Of a DNA stretch of 64,000 nt, positions 34,181 to 43,381 are shown one piece after another. Numbering within the stretch: the first letter of the stretch is position 1; each line of letters opens with the position of its first letter. The notes under the pieces are model-generated. The model was not told the origin of the DNA. It did no database searches and saw only the letters and a program-made list of their open reading frames with translations. The translations under genes and the position numbers were made by a program. This DNA is from Oscillospiraceae bacterium (GTDB taxonomy: Bacteria > Bacillota > Clostridia > Oscillospirales > Oscillospiraceae), in assembly GCA_017432615.1 (NCBI GenBank), contig JAFRIV010000048.1, positions 1 through 64,000 on the forward strand. Reading direction: 5' to 3'.

Positions 34181-34277
34181 TGCAGAAGGAGAGATTTAAA
34201 CTCTCGCGTGCTTTACACCTACTCCCTCAGCAGGGGCCAAAATCTCCGTATTTAGGGCTTTCGGAGGCTTTATGCAG
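34181..34277 (-). tRNA. Degenerate tRNA-Ser(GCT) copy, probable island boundary
   Basis: The minus strand repeats the 3' half of the tRNA-Ser at 46134-46225: acceptor strand CTTCTGC, T-arm stems GAGAG/CTCTC, variable arm and anticodon loop CTGCTGA. The T-loop has TTTAAAT in place of TTCAAAT, the anticodon stem has two mismatches, the 5' half is unrelated, and no promoter lies upstream. It is therefore not a working tRNA. It lies in the same orientation as the intact copy 12 kb away, as expected for the far end of an element integrated at a tRNA 3' end. Confidence 0.75.
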
Positions 34278-34347
34278 ACTAAACTCACCAAGCTTTTTCA
34301 CGCACAGTTTTTTATCTTCGGCTTTGGAAGAGTCTTCAGTATCCCGG

Positions 34348-36078
34348 TCAGATACTCCACTCTTCGCTTGCCGTTTGCAGCTGTGCCATACGGTGGAACA
34401 CGCTGTCTTTTTGAGTGAGCAGATCCTTGGGGGCGCCCTCTTCGGCAATCGTTCCGTCAGACAATACTACAATCTTGTCCGCGCCGCTGACAGTACGCAT
34501 CCGGTGGGCGATGACCATCACGGTTTTGTTCCGGATCAAACGGGAAAGCGCCTCCTGAATGACCGTTTCATTTTCCACATCCAGACTGGCGCTGGCTTCG
34601 TCCAGCAGAATGATCGGCGCATCCTTCAGGAAAGCCCGGGCAATGGAGATGCGCTGGCGCTCGCCGCCGGACAGCTCACTGCCGTTTTCGCCTATGACCG
34701 TATCATACCCCTGCGGCAGCTTCCGTGCGAATTCGTCGCAGTTGGCCAGCCGTGCCGCCGCCAACACTTCATCATCTGCAGCGTCCTTTTTACCGACGCG
34801 GATGTTTTCCAGAATACTGTTGTTGAACAGCGTCACATCCTGAAAGACAATGGAATACACGCTCAGCAGCGTTTCAGGATCAATGCGGGAAATGTCCTGC
34901 CCGCCGACTGTAATCCGGCCTTTGCTGACATCCCAGAACCGCGCCGCCAGGCGGGAGACGGTGGTCTTTCCGCCCCCGGACGGGCCGACCAGCGCTGTAA
35001 CCTGTCCCTGCTTTGCGGTAAAGGTGACGTCCCGGAGGACTGACTTGCCTTCATCATAGGAAAAATCGACGTTCTCAAAACAGATATCATAGCCGTCCGG
35101 ATGAAAATCGGCCGAGCCGGTTTGCTCCGGACAGTCCGTGATATCATGCATCCGTTCCACGGGAACAGTCAGCAGGTTCAGCATGCCAAGATTGATGAGG
35201 TTGCCACTCATGGGCTCATACAGGCGGGAGGCCACCAGCAGGAAGGAGAAGAACTCCATTACGCTCAGCCGGCCCTGCATCAGCAGCGCGCTCCCCGCCA
35301 CTGCCACCGTGCCGATGCCGATCTTCAGGATCAGCTGAGCCGAAACGATGAAGGCTGCCTGGCCCAGCTCCGCGCCGATGGCTTTCTTCTCTACATCCTC
35401 GATTTTACCGTTCAGTTCCGCCAGGTAAGCGTCCTCCGCGTTGCAGCTTTTCAGGTCGCGGGAGGTCTCAATAAACTCCTGCACCGCATCGTTCAGCCGC
35501 ACCTTGGATTCAGACTGACGACGGATGAAATGCTGCTGCACTTTTTTTGACGCCGCCACAATGAAGATGGCGATGGGAATCGGCCACACGGCCGCTAAGA
35601 CCATCTCCCATTTATAGAAGAACAGGCCGACACAAATCAGCATTGTGGAGATCAGGCTGCCGTAGAACTGCGGAATCTGGTGGGAAGAGGCGTGCTCCAG
35701 GGTTTCTGCATCCGCCATGATGGTGCTGGTCAGATCCGCCAGATCCTTCTTTCCGAAGAAAGACAGCGGCAGCTTCCGAAGCTTCTCCGCCAGGGAGACG
35801 CGCCGCTTGCCGGATTCCACGTAGGTCGCGAAAAAGGTTGCGTTGTACTGCCAGACATTCGGGAGGAAGATCAGCACGAGGCAGGCCGCTGCAAAGAGCA
35901 GATAATACGCCCACCGCCCCGCGGCTGTGCCTGCCAGATAATCTCCGGTAAATACGAACAGCAGCCAGACGGGCGTCATCAGAGCGATATTCGCAACAGT
36001 TACCGCTATGATTGCTTTGAGCATATCCGCCGCGCCTTTTTCCGTCAGCGCAAACCGTTTCATCAGATACCGTTTCAT
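34348..36078 (-). CDS. ABC exporter half-transporter B (membrane + ATPase)
   Basis: This 576-residue protein has an N-terminal six-segment exporter domain (about 20-310) and a C-terminal ATPase: Walker A GPSGGGKTT, signature LSGGERQRI, Walker B IILLDEASASLD and the H-loop AHRM. It overlaps its partner upstream by 4 bases (ATGA), so they form a heterodimer. The pair resembles IrtA/IrtB-type and multidrug exporters that are common in gut Clostridia behind a TetR regulator. The substrate cannot be read. Confidence 0.92.
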   Translation of the reverse strand: MKRYLMKRFALTEKGAADMLKAIIAVTVANIALMTPVWLLFVFTGDYLAGTAAGRWAYYLLFAAACLVLIFLPNVWQYNATFFATYVESGKRRVSLAEKLRKLPLSFFGKKDLADLTSTIMADAETLEHASSHQIPQFYGSLISTMLICVGLFFYKWEMVLAAVWPIPIAIFIVAASKKVQQHFIRRQSESKVRLNDAVQEFIETSRDLKSCNAEDAYLAELNGKIEDVEKKAIGAELGQAAFIVSAQLILKIGIGTVAVAGSALLMQGRLSVMEFFSFLLVASRLYEPMSGNLINLGMLNLLTVPVERMHDITDCPEQTGSADFHPDGYDICFENVDFSYDEGKSVLRDVTFTAKQGQVTALVGPSGGGKTTVSRLAARFWDVSKGRITVGGQDISRIDPETLLSVYSIVFQDVTLFNNSILENIRVGKKDAADDEVLAAARLANCDEFARKLPQGYDTVIGENGSELSGGERQRISIARAFLKDAPIILLDEASASLDVENETVIQEALSRLIRNKTVMVIAHRMRTVSGADKIVVLSDGTIAEEGAPKDLLTQKDSVFHRMAQLQTASEEWSI

Positions 36079-37868
36079 GCTGTTTCACCTACTTTCCAAT
36101 TGGCAGCCTTCTGGTATTCCGCCCACATGGCTGCGTAGAGTCCGTTCTTTTTCAGCAGATCGTCGTGTTTTCCCTGGTCGTCCACCTGACCGTCCTTCAA
36201 CACATAAATACGGTCGGCATTGCGGATTGTGGACAGGCGATGGGCAATCATGATCACCGTCCGCCCCCTGGCCATCTCCTGGAAGGCCAGCTGCACCTGC
36301 GCCTCGCATTCCGGATCGGCAAAAGCACTGGCCTCGTCCAGAATCACCACGTCGGCATCCTTCAGCATAGCCCGGGCGATGGCAATGCGCTGCTGTTCGC
36401 CGCCTGAAAGATAGGTTCCTTGGCTGCCCAGGACCGTGTGGATTCCTTCCGGCAGACGCCCGATGATGTCCATACACTGGGCCTTTTGAAGAGCTTCCAT
36501 CATTTCGTCCTCGGTGGCGTCCGGCTTTGCGATACGCAGATTGTCAGCGATGGAGCGTTTGAGCAGCCGGCTATCCTGAAAGACATAAGCCACACGCCGC
36601 ATCAGCGTTTCCTTGGGGATCTCACGTGCGTCTGCGCCGCCGATGAGCACCCGGCCATCCTGCGGGTCGAAGAAACGGGAGATCAAGCCGGCCACGGTGG
36701 TTTTTCCGCTGCCGGACGGACCGACAATGGCCACAATCTCATTCCGGTCAGCCTTCAGAGACAGGTGAGAAACTGCGGCCGGAGCATCTGGCGTGTAACA
36801 ATAGGTCACATCCTTCAGTTCTACCGACGCACCGCGAGGCTCCTGACCGTGCTTTGGGCCCGGCAACGGCCGAATGCTGAGAATCGTGTCCATCCGATCC
36901 ATCGCATCCTTGACCTTCATGTTGTTTTCGCTCATGAACATTACTTTGGTCATGGCCGTGGCAATGGCCGGAGTGAAGATGACGTAGAACAGGAAGTTCA
37001 GCAGGATATCCATCCGGTAGTTATCACCGCGGATCAGGAACAGCGTCAACCCCAATATGAAGACGAAAGCACTGTTGATCAGCACGGTGTATCCCACCAT
37101 GGACGAACGCATCATGCGGGTATAGTGCATGCAGAAATCACAGTAATCGTCAATGGAGGCCTTGAATCTGTGGAAAGAAAACACAGTCTGCCCGAACGTT
37201 TTGACCACCGGTATGCCCCGCACATACTCTACTGCCTCGTTGCTCATACGTTCCAGGGCATTCTGGTATTGCCGCATGTCTTCCTGCATGGCCGATCCTG
37301 CCATGCGCATCATCACGGCAAAGCTCAGCACCACCGGGATCAGGCAGGCGATGCCGTAGCGCCAGTCATACAAAAACAGCATGACCATCATGTAGACCGG
37401 CATGGCGATCGCGCCCGCCATATCCGGAAGGTTGTGCGCCAGCAGCGTTTCTGTGGAGCCAGTCACCTCCGTCACAGTCCGGCGCACCTTGCCGGAGCCC
37501 ATTTCGTCTGCAAAGCCGATGGGCAGGCGGGCGATGTGGTGCATGAGTGCCTTTTTCATGTTGGCGGCCGTGCGAAACGCACTGCCGTGGGAGCAGACCA
37601 GTGCGCTTACATAGACAAGCCAGGCCAGGACAGCGAACAGCACGGCCATCCAGCCGTTGCGTACAATCCCTGTCGCCTTCGAAAAGTCCGGCTGCACCTC
37701 CAACACTTCGCGGATGATGCGCCAGATATAGACAAAAGGCAGCAGGGCCAGCACGCTGCTCAGCGCGGACAGGATCAGCGACATGAATGTCAGCGACTTA
37801 AAACGGCCCGCGTATTCCATCAGACGTCCAAAAGCTGACGGTGACTTGTCCTGTTTCTTCTCTTTCAA
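36075..37868 (-). CDS. ABC exporter half-transporter A (membrane + ATPase)
   Basis: The 597-residue protein has six membrane segments (about 25-325) and an ATPase with GPSGSGKTT, LSGGEQQRI and VVILDEASAFADPE. The Asp-to-Phe-Ala change after DEASA is seen in this subfamily. It starts with a TTG preceded by GAGGG. Two GTTAGT-type palindromes (37888-37921) lie 20-53 bases upstream, between this gene and tetR, so it is very likely repressed by that regulator. Confidence 0.92.
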   Translation of the reverse strand: MKEKKQDKSPSAFGRLMEYAGRFKSLTFMSLILSALSSVLALLPFVYIWRIIREVLEVQPDFSKATGIVRNGWMAVLFAVLAWLVYVSALVCSHGSAFRTAANMKKALMHHIARLPIGFADEMGSGKVRRTVTEVTGSTETLLAHNLPDMAGAIAMPVYMMVMLFLYDWRYGIACLIPVVLSFAVMMRMAGSAMQEDMRQYQNALERMSNEAVEYVRGIPVVKTFGQTVFSFHRFKASIDDYCDFCMHYTRMMRSSMVGYTVLINSAFVFILGLTLFLIRGDNYRMDILLNFLFYVIFTPAIATAMTKVMFMSENNMKVKDAMDRMDTILSIRPLPGPKHGQEPRGASVELKDVTYCYTPDAPAAVSHLSLKADRNEIVAIVGPSGSGKTTVAGLISRFFDPQDGRVLIGGADAREIPKETLMRRVAYVFQDSRLLKRSIADNLRIAKPDATEDEMMEALQKAQCMDIIGRLPEGIHTVLGSQGTYLSGGEQQRIAIARAMLKDADVVILDEASAFADPECEAQVQLAFQEMARGRTVIMIAHRLSTIRNADRIYVLKDGQVDDQGKHDDLLKKNGLYAAMWAEYQKAANWKVGETA

Positions 37869-37887
37869 TGGATATCCCTCACTTTCT

Positions 37888-37921
37888 GTTAGTTAACGAT
37901 CTTTTGTTAGTGTTAACTAAC
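37888..37921. promoter_or_regulatory. Two TetR-type operators upstream of the ABC exporter
   Basis: GTTAGTTAAC (37888-37897) and GTTAGTGTTAACTAAC (37906-37921) are both palindromic and lie between the tetR stop and the exporter start. The same half-site GTTAG occurs upstream of tetR (38616-38627), at 45433-45448 and at 28676-28691. Confidence 0.7.
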
Positions 37922-37985
37922 TTAAATTTATGTATATCGCCTGCCCCATAAAGGGAACAGGCGGTATCATCAAACCAAATTAAAC

Positions 37986-38594
37986 TCAAAAACCGAACAG
38001 CGTCTTCCAACCAGGAAGGAAGAAAGCTTCTACCGTCTCCAGGCATCGCATCGATTCATCCAGGGGATAACGATGAATCACAGGCTCAAACAAAGCCGTC
38101 ACATAGGCGCTGAACAGCAGATGCAACTCACTGGGGCTGATTTCCCGGACAGCGAGGCCCTTCTCCCGTAGGACGGGAAGATACTGCAACGTCCGCTCCT
38201 GCGCAGCCTGTGTCAGATCGTGCAGGAAGCTTTCGTATTTTGTGCCCGAGGAGCAAGTCAGCAGCAGGTAGTAATCTTCCACATTGGGATAGACCACCTC
38301 ACGCATCATATCAATCCATGAATCCTGCCATTGAAGGGCTCCGTCCTCCCGCACAGCTGTCAGGTACCTGGCCAGGTGATCTTCCATCCACGTATTCAGC
38401 TGCCTGATCGCCGGCGCAACCAGAAGATCGAACAGGTCTGCTTTGTCCCGACAATGCCTGTACAGCCCTGCCGCTGTTAAGCCGCACCGCTCACCCACGC
38501 GGCGCATGGAGGCCTTTTCGAAGCCGTACGTCAGGAATTCCTCTCTGGCTGCGGCCAGGACCCTGGCATGGCTGGCGCTTTTGTCTTTCGGCAT
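37986..38594 (-). CDS. TetR-family transcriptional regulator
   Basis: The 202-residue protein has an N-terminal TetR helix-turn-helix (SHARVLAAAREEFLTYGFEKASMRRVGERCGLTAAGLYRHCRDKADLF-type, residues 8-50) and a C-terminal ligand-binding part. GGAGG lies 5 bases before the ATG at 38594; the longer frame from 38615 starts with TTG and has no ribosome site. TGTTAGCTAACA lies just upstream of its start, so it probably represses itself and the ABC exporter downstream, and perhaps the leftward cluster that begins near 45411. Confidence 0.9.
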   Translation of the reverse strand: MPKDKSASHARVLAAAREEFLTYGFEKASMRRVGERCGLTAAGLYRHCRDKADLFDLLVAPAIRQLNTWMEDHLARYLTAVREDGALQWQDSWIDMMREVVYPNVEDYYLLLTCSSGTKYESFLHDLTQAAQERTLQYLPVLREKGLAVREISPSELHLLFSAYVTALFEPVIHRYPLDESMRCLETVEAFFLPGWKTLFGF

Positions 38595-38615
38595 ACCATC
38601 CTCCAAAGATAACAA

Positions 38616-38627
38616 TGTTAGCTAACA
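38616..38627. promoter_or_regulatory. TetR auto-operator TGTTAGCTAACA
   Basis: This perfect 12-base palindrome lies 21 bases upstream of the tetR start codon and shares the GTTAG half-site with the operators at 37888-37921. Confidence 0.65.
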
Positions 38628-38790
38628 GCTTAAACTGTAAATCATTTTCCATCAGTTGTCAAGTAAAACTTTCAGGGGGAATCTGTTTTTTACTGATCGT
38701 AAGCAGCCGTTTCCACCCACAGGAAGAAGGAAAGCGTCTCCGAAGAGACGCTCATTGAAAAAACGGCTTCCGCGCCATCTGACCGTCTCC

Positions 38791-39570
38791 TCATTTCCGT
38801 CCCGTCAGCAGTGCGGAGCCGCTCAGCGCCATCCAGGCGGCTTCGGACTTCTTCATGAATTTTCCGTCCGTCGTATCGATCAGCTCCACCTGCCGGTAGC
38901 CCAACTGTTTGAGTTTCTTCACAAAGGCCTGCATATCACCATACTTGGATTTCGAGAAGATGTCGTGCAGGGCGAAAGTGCCGCCCTTTTTCAGGGTGCG
39001 CAGGGTTTCCAGCAGATATTTTTGCCGGTCTCCGGGGATGTTGTGGTACACGTAGTTGCTCACCACGGCATCGAAGGTTTCGTCCGGGAAATCCAGATGG
39101 GTGGCATCGCCCTGCTGAAAGGAGATGCGGCTGACACCCTCGGCTTTGGCGTTGCTTTCGCACAGATTTTTGCTGAAGGAGGCGTACTCCTTGCCCCAGC
39201 GGTCGATGCCGACGATCTCTGCCTTGGGATTCCGCTTGCCCACAGCGATGCCCAGCGCACCGCTGCCGCAGCCCACATCCAGGCATTTACCGCCTTCCGG
39301 CAGTTTCACACAGGCTGCGGTGCCTTCAATAATCTGCCGTGCCATCTGCCGCTTGCCGTTGTAGTCGAAAGCACGGTGCATGAGTACAGACCAGACAGTC
39401 AGTCCCGTGAAAATCACTGTCAGGATGATAAAGACGATCGTCAGCAGGGTTTTCAGCGTGCCGTCAGGCAGCAGCCGAAAACACGCACCGGCAATTCCGC
39501 AGCCCAAAGCTGCAAACAGAAATGAATAAATCATGCCCTTGGGCATCCAGTTTTTGTAATCAGGTTTCAT
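38791..39570 (-). CDS. Membrane-anchored class I SAM-dependent methyltransferase
   Basis: The 259-residue protein has two N-terminal membrane segments (about 14-34 and 40-62) and a soluble Methyltransf_11/25-type domain: CLDVGCGSGALG (SAM-binding motif I), VGIDRWG (acidic strand-2 end), GDATHLDF and FDAVVSNYVYHN. GAGGAG precedes the ATG at 39570. It ends the leftward cluster of the island, before tetR. The methyl acceptor is unknown; the anchor suggests a membrane-linked or lipophilic substrate. Confidence 0.88.
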   Translation of the reverse strand: MKPDYKNWMPKGMIYSFLFAALGCGIAGACFRLLPDGTLKTLLTIVFIILTVIFTGLTVWSVLMHRAFDYNGKRQMARQIIEGTAACVKLPEGGKCLDVGCGSGALGIAVGKRNPKAEIVGIDRWGKEYASFSKNLCESNAKAEGVSRISFQQGDATHLDFPDETFDAVVSNYVYHNIPGDRQKYLLETLRTLKKGGTFALHDIFSKSKYGDMQAFVKKLKQLGYRQVELIDTTDGKFMKKSEAAWMALSGSALLTGRK

Positions 39571-39584
39571 CTTGAATTCTCCTC

Positions 39585-40217
39585 TCAAATACTTTTTGTT
39601 CTTTCCCAGCCGTCCCCGGCGTCGGTTTGATAGCGGACGAATCTGAAATCGCAGATCTCGCCGCCCTGGCAGAGCGTCTGTGTGCGGATAAAATCAGTAT
39701 AGGGCAGGTTGCCGTAATTGATGATATCCGCGTGGCAGCACATGGCGCCGAGTTTCATCAGGACGCGCTTGCCGAGAATTTTCGCGTAGATGCATTCATT
39801 GCATTCAAATCTGAATTCATCCTTCGGATCGTCCTTATGCCAGGTATAGCGCCAGCCACAGCCGGATCCCTTTTTAAACCCAAAAGGGACGATCTTTTTC
39901 ATCAGCGGCAGAAAGAAGCTTTTCTTTGCCAGTTTTTGCATCGCCGACGGATCAAGGAACTTCCACATCTCTTCAGAAACGATACGGTATGCCTCCGATT
40001 CGCTTTTCCCGTGCTTCTGTAGCACTTCAAATAGGGCAATGGAGGTCAGGATCTGTGCCATGTGTGCATAGTTGCCCTTGTCGCAGTACGTTTTCTCTTC
40101 TTCCAGCAATTCCCGCATTCGGGCATACACATCCCGCTGAACATCTTTCGGCAGAGTTGGAAAGTAGTTCTGATAGCGGCTGGTTGCTACCATGGCTTCC
40201 GATTCGTACTTTTTCAT
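39585..40217 (-). CDS. ATC-hydrolase-like protein (copy C)
   Basis: The 210-residue protein ends in CQGGEICDFRFVRY, the Cys-rich C-terminal signature of the L-2-amino-thiazoline-4-carboxylate hydrolase family, with ECNECIYAK and GAMCCHADI earlier. The founding enzyme opens the thiazoline ring on the way to cysteine. Most clostridial homologues are uncharacterised and may do something else. It is one of three related proteins in this cluster (others at 40242-40958 and 42654-43376). AGAAGGGA precedes the ATG. No membrane segment is visible. Confidence 0.75.
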   Translation of the reverse strand: MKKYESEAMVATSRYQNYFPTLPKDVQRDVYARMRELLEEEKTYCDKGNYAHMAQILTSIALFEVLQKHGKSESEAYRIVSEEMWKFLDPSAMQKLAKKSFFLPLMKKIVPFGFKKGSGCGWRYTWHKDDPKDEFRFECNECIYAKILGKRVLMKLGAMCCHADIINYGNLPYTDFIRTQTLCQGGEICDFRFVRYQTDAGDGWERTKSI

Positions 40218-40241
40218 CTGTCGTTCCCTTCTTTCTGTCCG

Positions 40242-40958
40242 CTATTTATACGGATTGTCCTGCTGGAATACCGGAGGCCAGTAGGGCAACGGCTCCGTGG
40301 CGATCTTCAGCTTGAAGTCACAGTAATCCCCGTCTTCAAAACAGGTGTGTTCCCGGAAGAGCGGCGTGCCTAGTACGCCAAACATCACATAGTCCAAATT
40401 ACAAAGATAGGGCATGTATTCCTCATAGCCGTATTGTCTCGCAAAATTGGCCAAAGGACAAACCAGGTTGTGATAGCTGAAATCATAGCCAGCCTCAGGG
40501 GGAATCCGGGTCTCTGTCTCAAAACTGCCGGGATTCTCGGCGGCGTTCGCGGCATTCTTAGCGTCCTTTTTCAGGAGCATTTTGTTCAACAGCTTCGGAC
40601 TTTTGTAAATCTTTTCCATGGCTTTTCTTACGAGACCAGGCATATTCAGATAATACCGCTCGTAACAAAGCACCATGATGCGGCCGATTTCTTCCATGGA
40701 AGCGCCATATCGCTTCAGTACTTCGCCCATCGCGACAAAGCAATACGCACCAGTCAGATTCTTCGTTCCGCTGACCTTGTCTCCGCCGATATAGGGGAAG
40801 CGTTCCAGAAGATTATTCTCATAGTAATCCCAGATCTCCGCAAGCAGCGCAGCGTATGGCTTACCGCCTGCCTTTTCCAGTTCTGGCTTGACCAATTGCA
40901 TAAACCGGCTTAAGCCTTTTTTGAGTTTCTCTTTGTTTTCCGCGTAGTAGCTGTGCAT
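40242..40958 (-). CDS. ATC-hydrolase-like protein (copy B)
   Basis: The 238-residue protein shares the family pattern: an N-terminal helical part, YHNLVCPLANFARQYG, PYLCNLDYVMF and the C-terminal HTCFEDGDYCDFKLK. It is paralogous to its neighbour at 39585-40217. GGAGGA lies 8 bases before the ATG. The 24-base gap to copy C indicates one transcript. Function beyond the family resemblance is unknown. Confidence 0.75.
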   Translation of the reverse strand: MHSYYAENKEKLKKGLSRFMQLVKPELEKAGGKPYAALLAEIWDYYENNLLERFPYIGGDKVSGTKNLTGAYCFVAMGEVLKRYGASMEEIGRIMVLCYERYYLNMPGLVRKAMEKIYKSPKLLNKMLLKKDAKNAANAAENPGSFETETRIPPEAGYDFSYHNLVCPLANFARQYGYEEYMPYLCNLDYVMFGVLGTPLFREHTCFEDGDYCDFKLKIATEPLPYWPPVFQQDNPYK

Positions 40959-40983
40959 CGCCCGTATCCTCCAAATGCCTCAA

Positions 40984-41598
40984 TCATTGCAGAAGAACCA
41001 TGAGTCCCAAGAACATAATCGCTCCGGCCCAGTTTCCGGATCCGCCCACCCGTGTCGGCATCCATGCCAGCATCAGCGGGAGAATATTGAACACACACGC
41101 CCAGCGGGGCAGCGGCGTCCACCCGCTGACAACCGGCACAAACAAGGACACACCGAAAATCAGGAACCCGAGATAGCAGATGATCAGGGTGACAGCCGTC
41201 TTTTTGAAAAACTCCGTAATCAACTGCCGGGCCTCCTCCGTTCTGCCCATCTTTACATACAGCCACTCCGGCATGCCGCAGAACACATGGTGCGCCACGC
41301 CGAAGGTCAGCATCATAATCGTGCCGATCAGCATCAGTACCGCGCAGGGCTCTGACCAGGCGCGCATCCAATGCGCCAACGCCAGATATCCAAAAGCAAA
41401 CAGAAACATGGCCAGGCAGCCCAGCAGCATGGACAACAGCGAATTTTGCGGCGGCATGTCCTTGAACACGGCGGACAGTCTTTTGTTATCCTTCATGTCA
41501 TCAAAGCGAAACCGTCCGCCTGGCATATATGTCATCAGGCAGTCGCACACGCCGCAGAGAAGATGCCCGGCGATAGCGAACAGAAATATGATTTTCAT
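40984..41598 (-). CDS. Multi-pass membrane protein, DUF6796-like (copy B)
   Basis: This 204-residue protein has about six hydrophobic segments and several His residues at membrane edges (AGHLLCGVCDCLMTY, GVAHHVFCGMPEW). Its layout parallels the protein at 43382-44083, and the DUF6796 label is from memory. The start is the ATG of an ATGA overlap with the upstream gene at 41595, not the earlier GTG. Function unknown; it sits directly upstream of an ATC-hydrolase-like gene, as does its paralogue. Confidence 0.65.
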   Translation of the reverse strand: MKIIFLFAIAGHLLCGVCDCLMTYMPGGRFRFDDMKDNKRLSAVFKDMPPQNSLLSMLLGCLAMFLFAFGYLALAHWMRAWSEPCAVLMLIGTIMMLTFGVAHHVFCGMPEWLYVKMGRTEEARQLITEFFKKTAVTLIICYLGFLIFGVSLFVPVVSGWTPLPRWACVFNILPLMLAWMPTRVGGSGNWAGAIMFLGLMVLLQ

Positions 41599-42101
41599 AG
41601 CGTACAGATCCACGCCGCGAGGGCCGAAGCCGCGGGGAAAATCACCAGCAGTTTCAGAAGCTGGCTTTTCAGGTTATACCCGTATTTTCTGCCATTGTAT
41701 ACGGGCGCCACCTCGGGGCAGTAATACTGGAAGAAATGGAAACGGCACAGCAGAAACCAGTCAAAGAAGATCATGTCGTAGGCTTTGTAGATCGTAAAGA
41801 TCCATACAAAGCGCAGGAAGTACTGTGAAAAAGAAAAGCCGCTCCGAAAACCGTTCCAGACGGCGATCACACCTACGCCCAATATCATCAGAATACTGAT
41901 GATCATCAGCACCCATCCCATTGCCTTTGCACCGTAGAACAATTCCTTCTTTCTGGGTTTTAACAGCTCCAGAGCTTCCTTCGGGGCTGACGAGAAAAAC
42001 CACTTATTTGTACCATCATACTGAATGAAAGCCACCGCCGAAATGAGAAGGAGCGTGATCGCCGCGCAGAATACAATCGCCAGAAATATCGTTAAAAGCA
42101 T
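41595..42101 (-). CDS. Small membrane protein of the island cluster (copy 2)
   Basis: The 168-residue protein has four or so hydrophobic segments and the central motif YKAYDMIFFDWFLLCRFHFF. The protein at 42181-42657 has an analogous FLEVMNWYDGIVIDRLWVGHSRFW, so the two look like paralogues. GGAGG lies 8 bases before the ATG at 42101. Function unknown. Confidence 0.65.
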   Translation of the reverse strand: MLLTIFLAIVFCAAITLLLISAVAFIQYDGTNKWFFSSAPKEALELLKPRKKELFYGAKAMGWVLMIISILMILGVGVIAVWNGFRSGFSFSQYFLRFVWIFTIYKAYDMIFFDWFLLCRFHFFQYYCPEVAPVYNGRKYGYNLKSQLLKLLVIFPAASALAAWICTL

Positions 42102-42180
42102 ACTATTGTCCTCCAAATTTTTGTGAAGGATTGCTCATTTATCCTTCTGTTTTAACAGCCGGATCCACTTCCTCATCACA

Positions 42181-42657
42181 TCAAAGGAGGACAACGATTC
42201 CGGCAATCATAGCCGCCCCTGCAATCCAAATCAGCGTCAGGATTCCCCGTTTCTTCAAAACCTGCGGCCAGGTCTGCACAAATGGGATCTCCTCTGTTCC
42301 GGGGATCACCCAGAACCTGCTGTGTCCGACCCAGAGTCTGTCGATCACGATCCCGTCGTACCAGTTCATTACTTCGAGAAAAATGAGTGCCTGCAGATAC
42401 GCTGACCAAAAGCTTTGTATCCCGTTCCAGACACGAATGATCAGGATCAGCGCCGCCGCCATAATCACGAAGAATGCAATCATAAAGAGTTTTCTCTTCT
42501 TCGCCACGGTTTCCCGGTCTGTCAGGCCCAATTCATAGACCTTCTCCCGGACGGGCTTCGGGTAGAAATATAAACCGTTCAATGCATTGTTTCCCACGCC
42601 GATCTTCACCATCAGCGTAAACAAGGCGCAGAAAAGGATCAGCTGCAGAACTATCAC
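42181..42657 (-). CDS. Small membrane protein of the island cluster (copy 1)
   Basis: The 158-residue protein has about four hydrophobic segments and the motif NWYDGIVIDRLWVGHSRFWV, shared in outline with the next gene. It starts with a GTG in a GTGA overlap with the upstream ATC-hydrolase-like gene, so translation is coupled. The two copies suggest a tandem duplication in the cluster. Function unknown. Confidence 0.65.
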   Translation of the reverse strand: MIVLQLILFCALFTLMVKIGVGNNALNGLYFYPKPVREKVYELGLTDRETVAKKRKLFMIAFFVIMAAALILIIRVWNGIQSFWSAYLQALIFLEVMNWYDGIVIDRLWVGHSRFWVIPGTEEIPFVQTWPQVLKKRGILTLIWIAGAAMIAGIVVLL

Positions 42658-43376
42658 TTTGTCTCCTTCTTCACGCTCACAAGCAGTCCGTTTTCCTTTT
42701 TCACCAGTTCATACGCTTTTGCCATCGGATTCTGATCGCCGACGATACAGTAATCGCAGCATGCGCCGGTGCAGCACGTCCCCTCGCGGATGAGCGTGGC
42801 ATGCAGCTTTCGCATGGCCATGTGATCGCAGTTGCACATCACCGGCAGCACGTCCTCCATGTGGTGACCCTTGGCGAACTCCGCATTCGGGCACTGGGTA
42901 AAGCTGTAGCGGATGATCCCGTTCTCCTCATCGTAGTCATACCCGCCCATGCGGAAGGATTCCGGAAGCCGCTTGCTCTCTTTCTCCCGGAGATCGCTCG
43001 TTTTCTTGAAGATCCTGCCGGCCAGCCGATTATCCGCCTTCCGGTTCAGATCGAATATTTTGCCCAGCAGATCGAAGCTGCCCATCATGCAGTCGTAGAC
43101 ATCCTGCTGGATCTCTTCGATCGGGAGCTTGTCCGGAATGACCGCATACCAGGCGAAGATCAGGATCGGGTCATAGATGCTGACGGTAATCTTCGCGCTG
43201 CCAAGCGCAGGCTCGTCCTTCAGGTACTCGCAATACTGAAGCTGAATCCTCCCCTAGAGCTCGGCAGCCATCGGTTCGTCGTAATACCGGTGCAGGAGCT
43301 TCTGCACGCACTTTTTGGCATTCTTCGTATAGCACACATGCTTTGTGCGGTCAAACGGCAGATCTTTTTCTCTCAT
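42654..43376 (-). pseudogene. ATC-hydrolase-like gene (copy A) with an in-frame amber codon
   Basis: From the ATG at 43376 (AAAGGA upstream) the frame reads MREKDLPFDRTKHVCYTKNA and on to MAAEL, then TAG (43254-43256, codon 41), and continues in the same frame with GRIQLQYCEYLKDEPALG to the normal stop at 42654. The C-terminal CDYCIVG and CNCDHMAM fit the ATC-hydrolase-like family. The simplest reading is a TGG-to-TAG nonsense mutation. A shortened product could start at an internal Met (near 43088). Readthrough seems unlikely. It overlaps the next gene by 4 bases. Confidence 0.8.
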
Positions 43377-43381
43377 GCTTT

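Noticed and set aside
36420..37838. Long plus-strand open frame (472 codons) antisense to the first ABC exporter gene
   Set aside because: It mirrors a clear ABC exporter with all motifs on the other strand, has no ribosome site, and its His/Arg-rich composition is typical of an antisense shadow in GC-rich DNA.
38656..39525. Plus-strand open frame (289 codons) over the methyltransferase gene
   Set aside because: It is the antisense of a methyltransferase with a clear SAM motif and ribosome site.
43254..43256. Pyrrolysine insertion at the TAG codon
   Set aside because: The protein family is not known to use pyrrolysine, no pyl gene is in the window, and a TGG-to-TAG change explains the site more simply.
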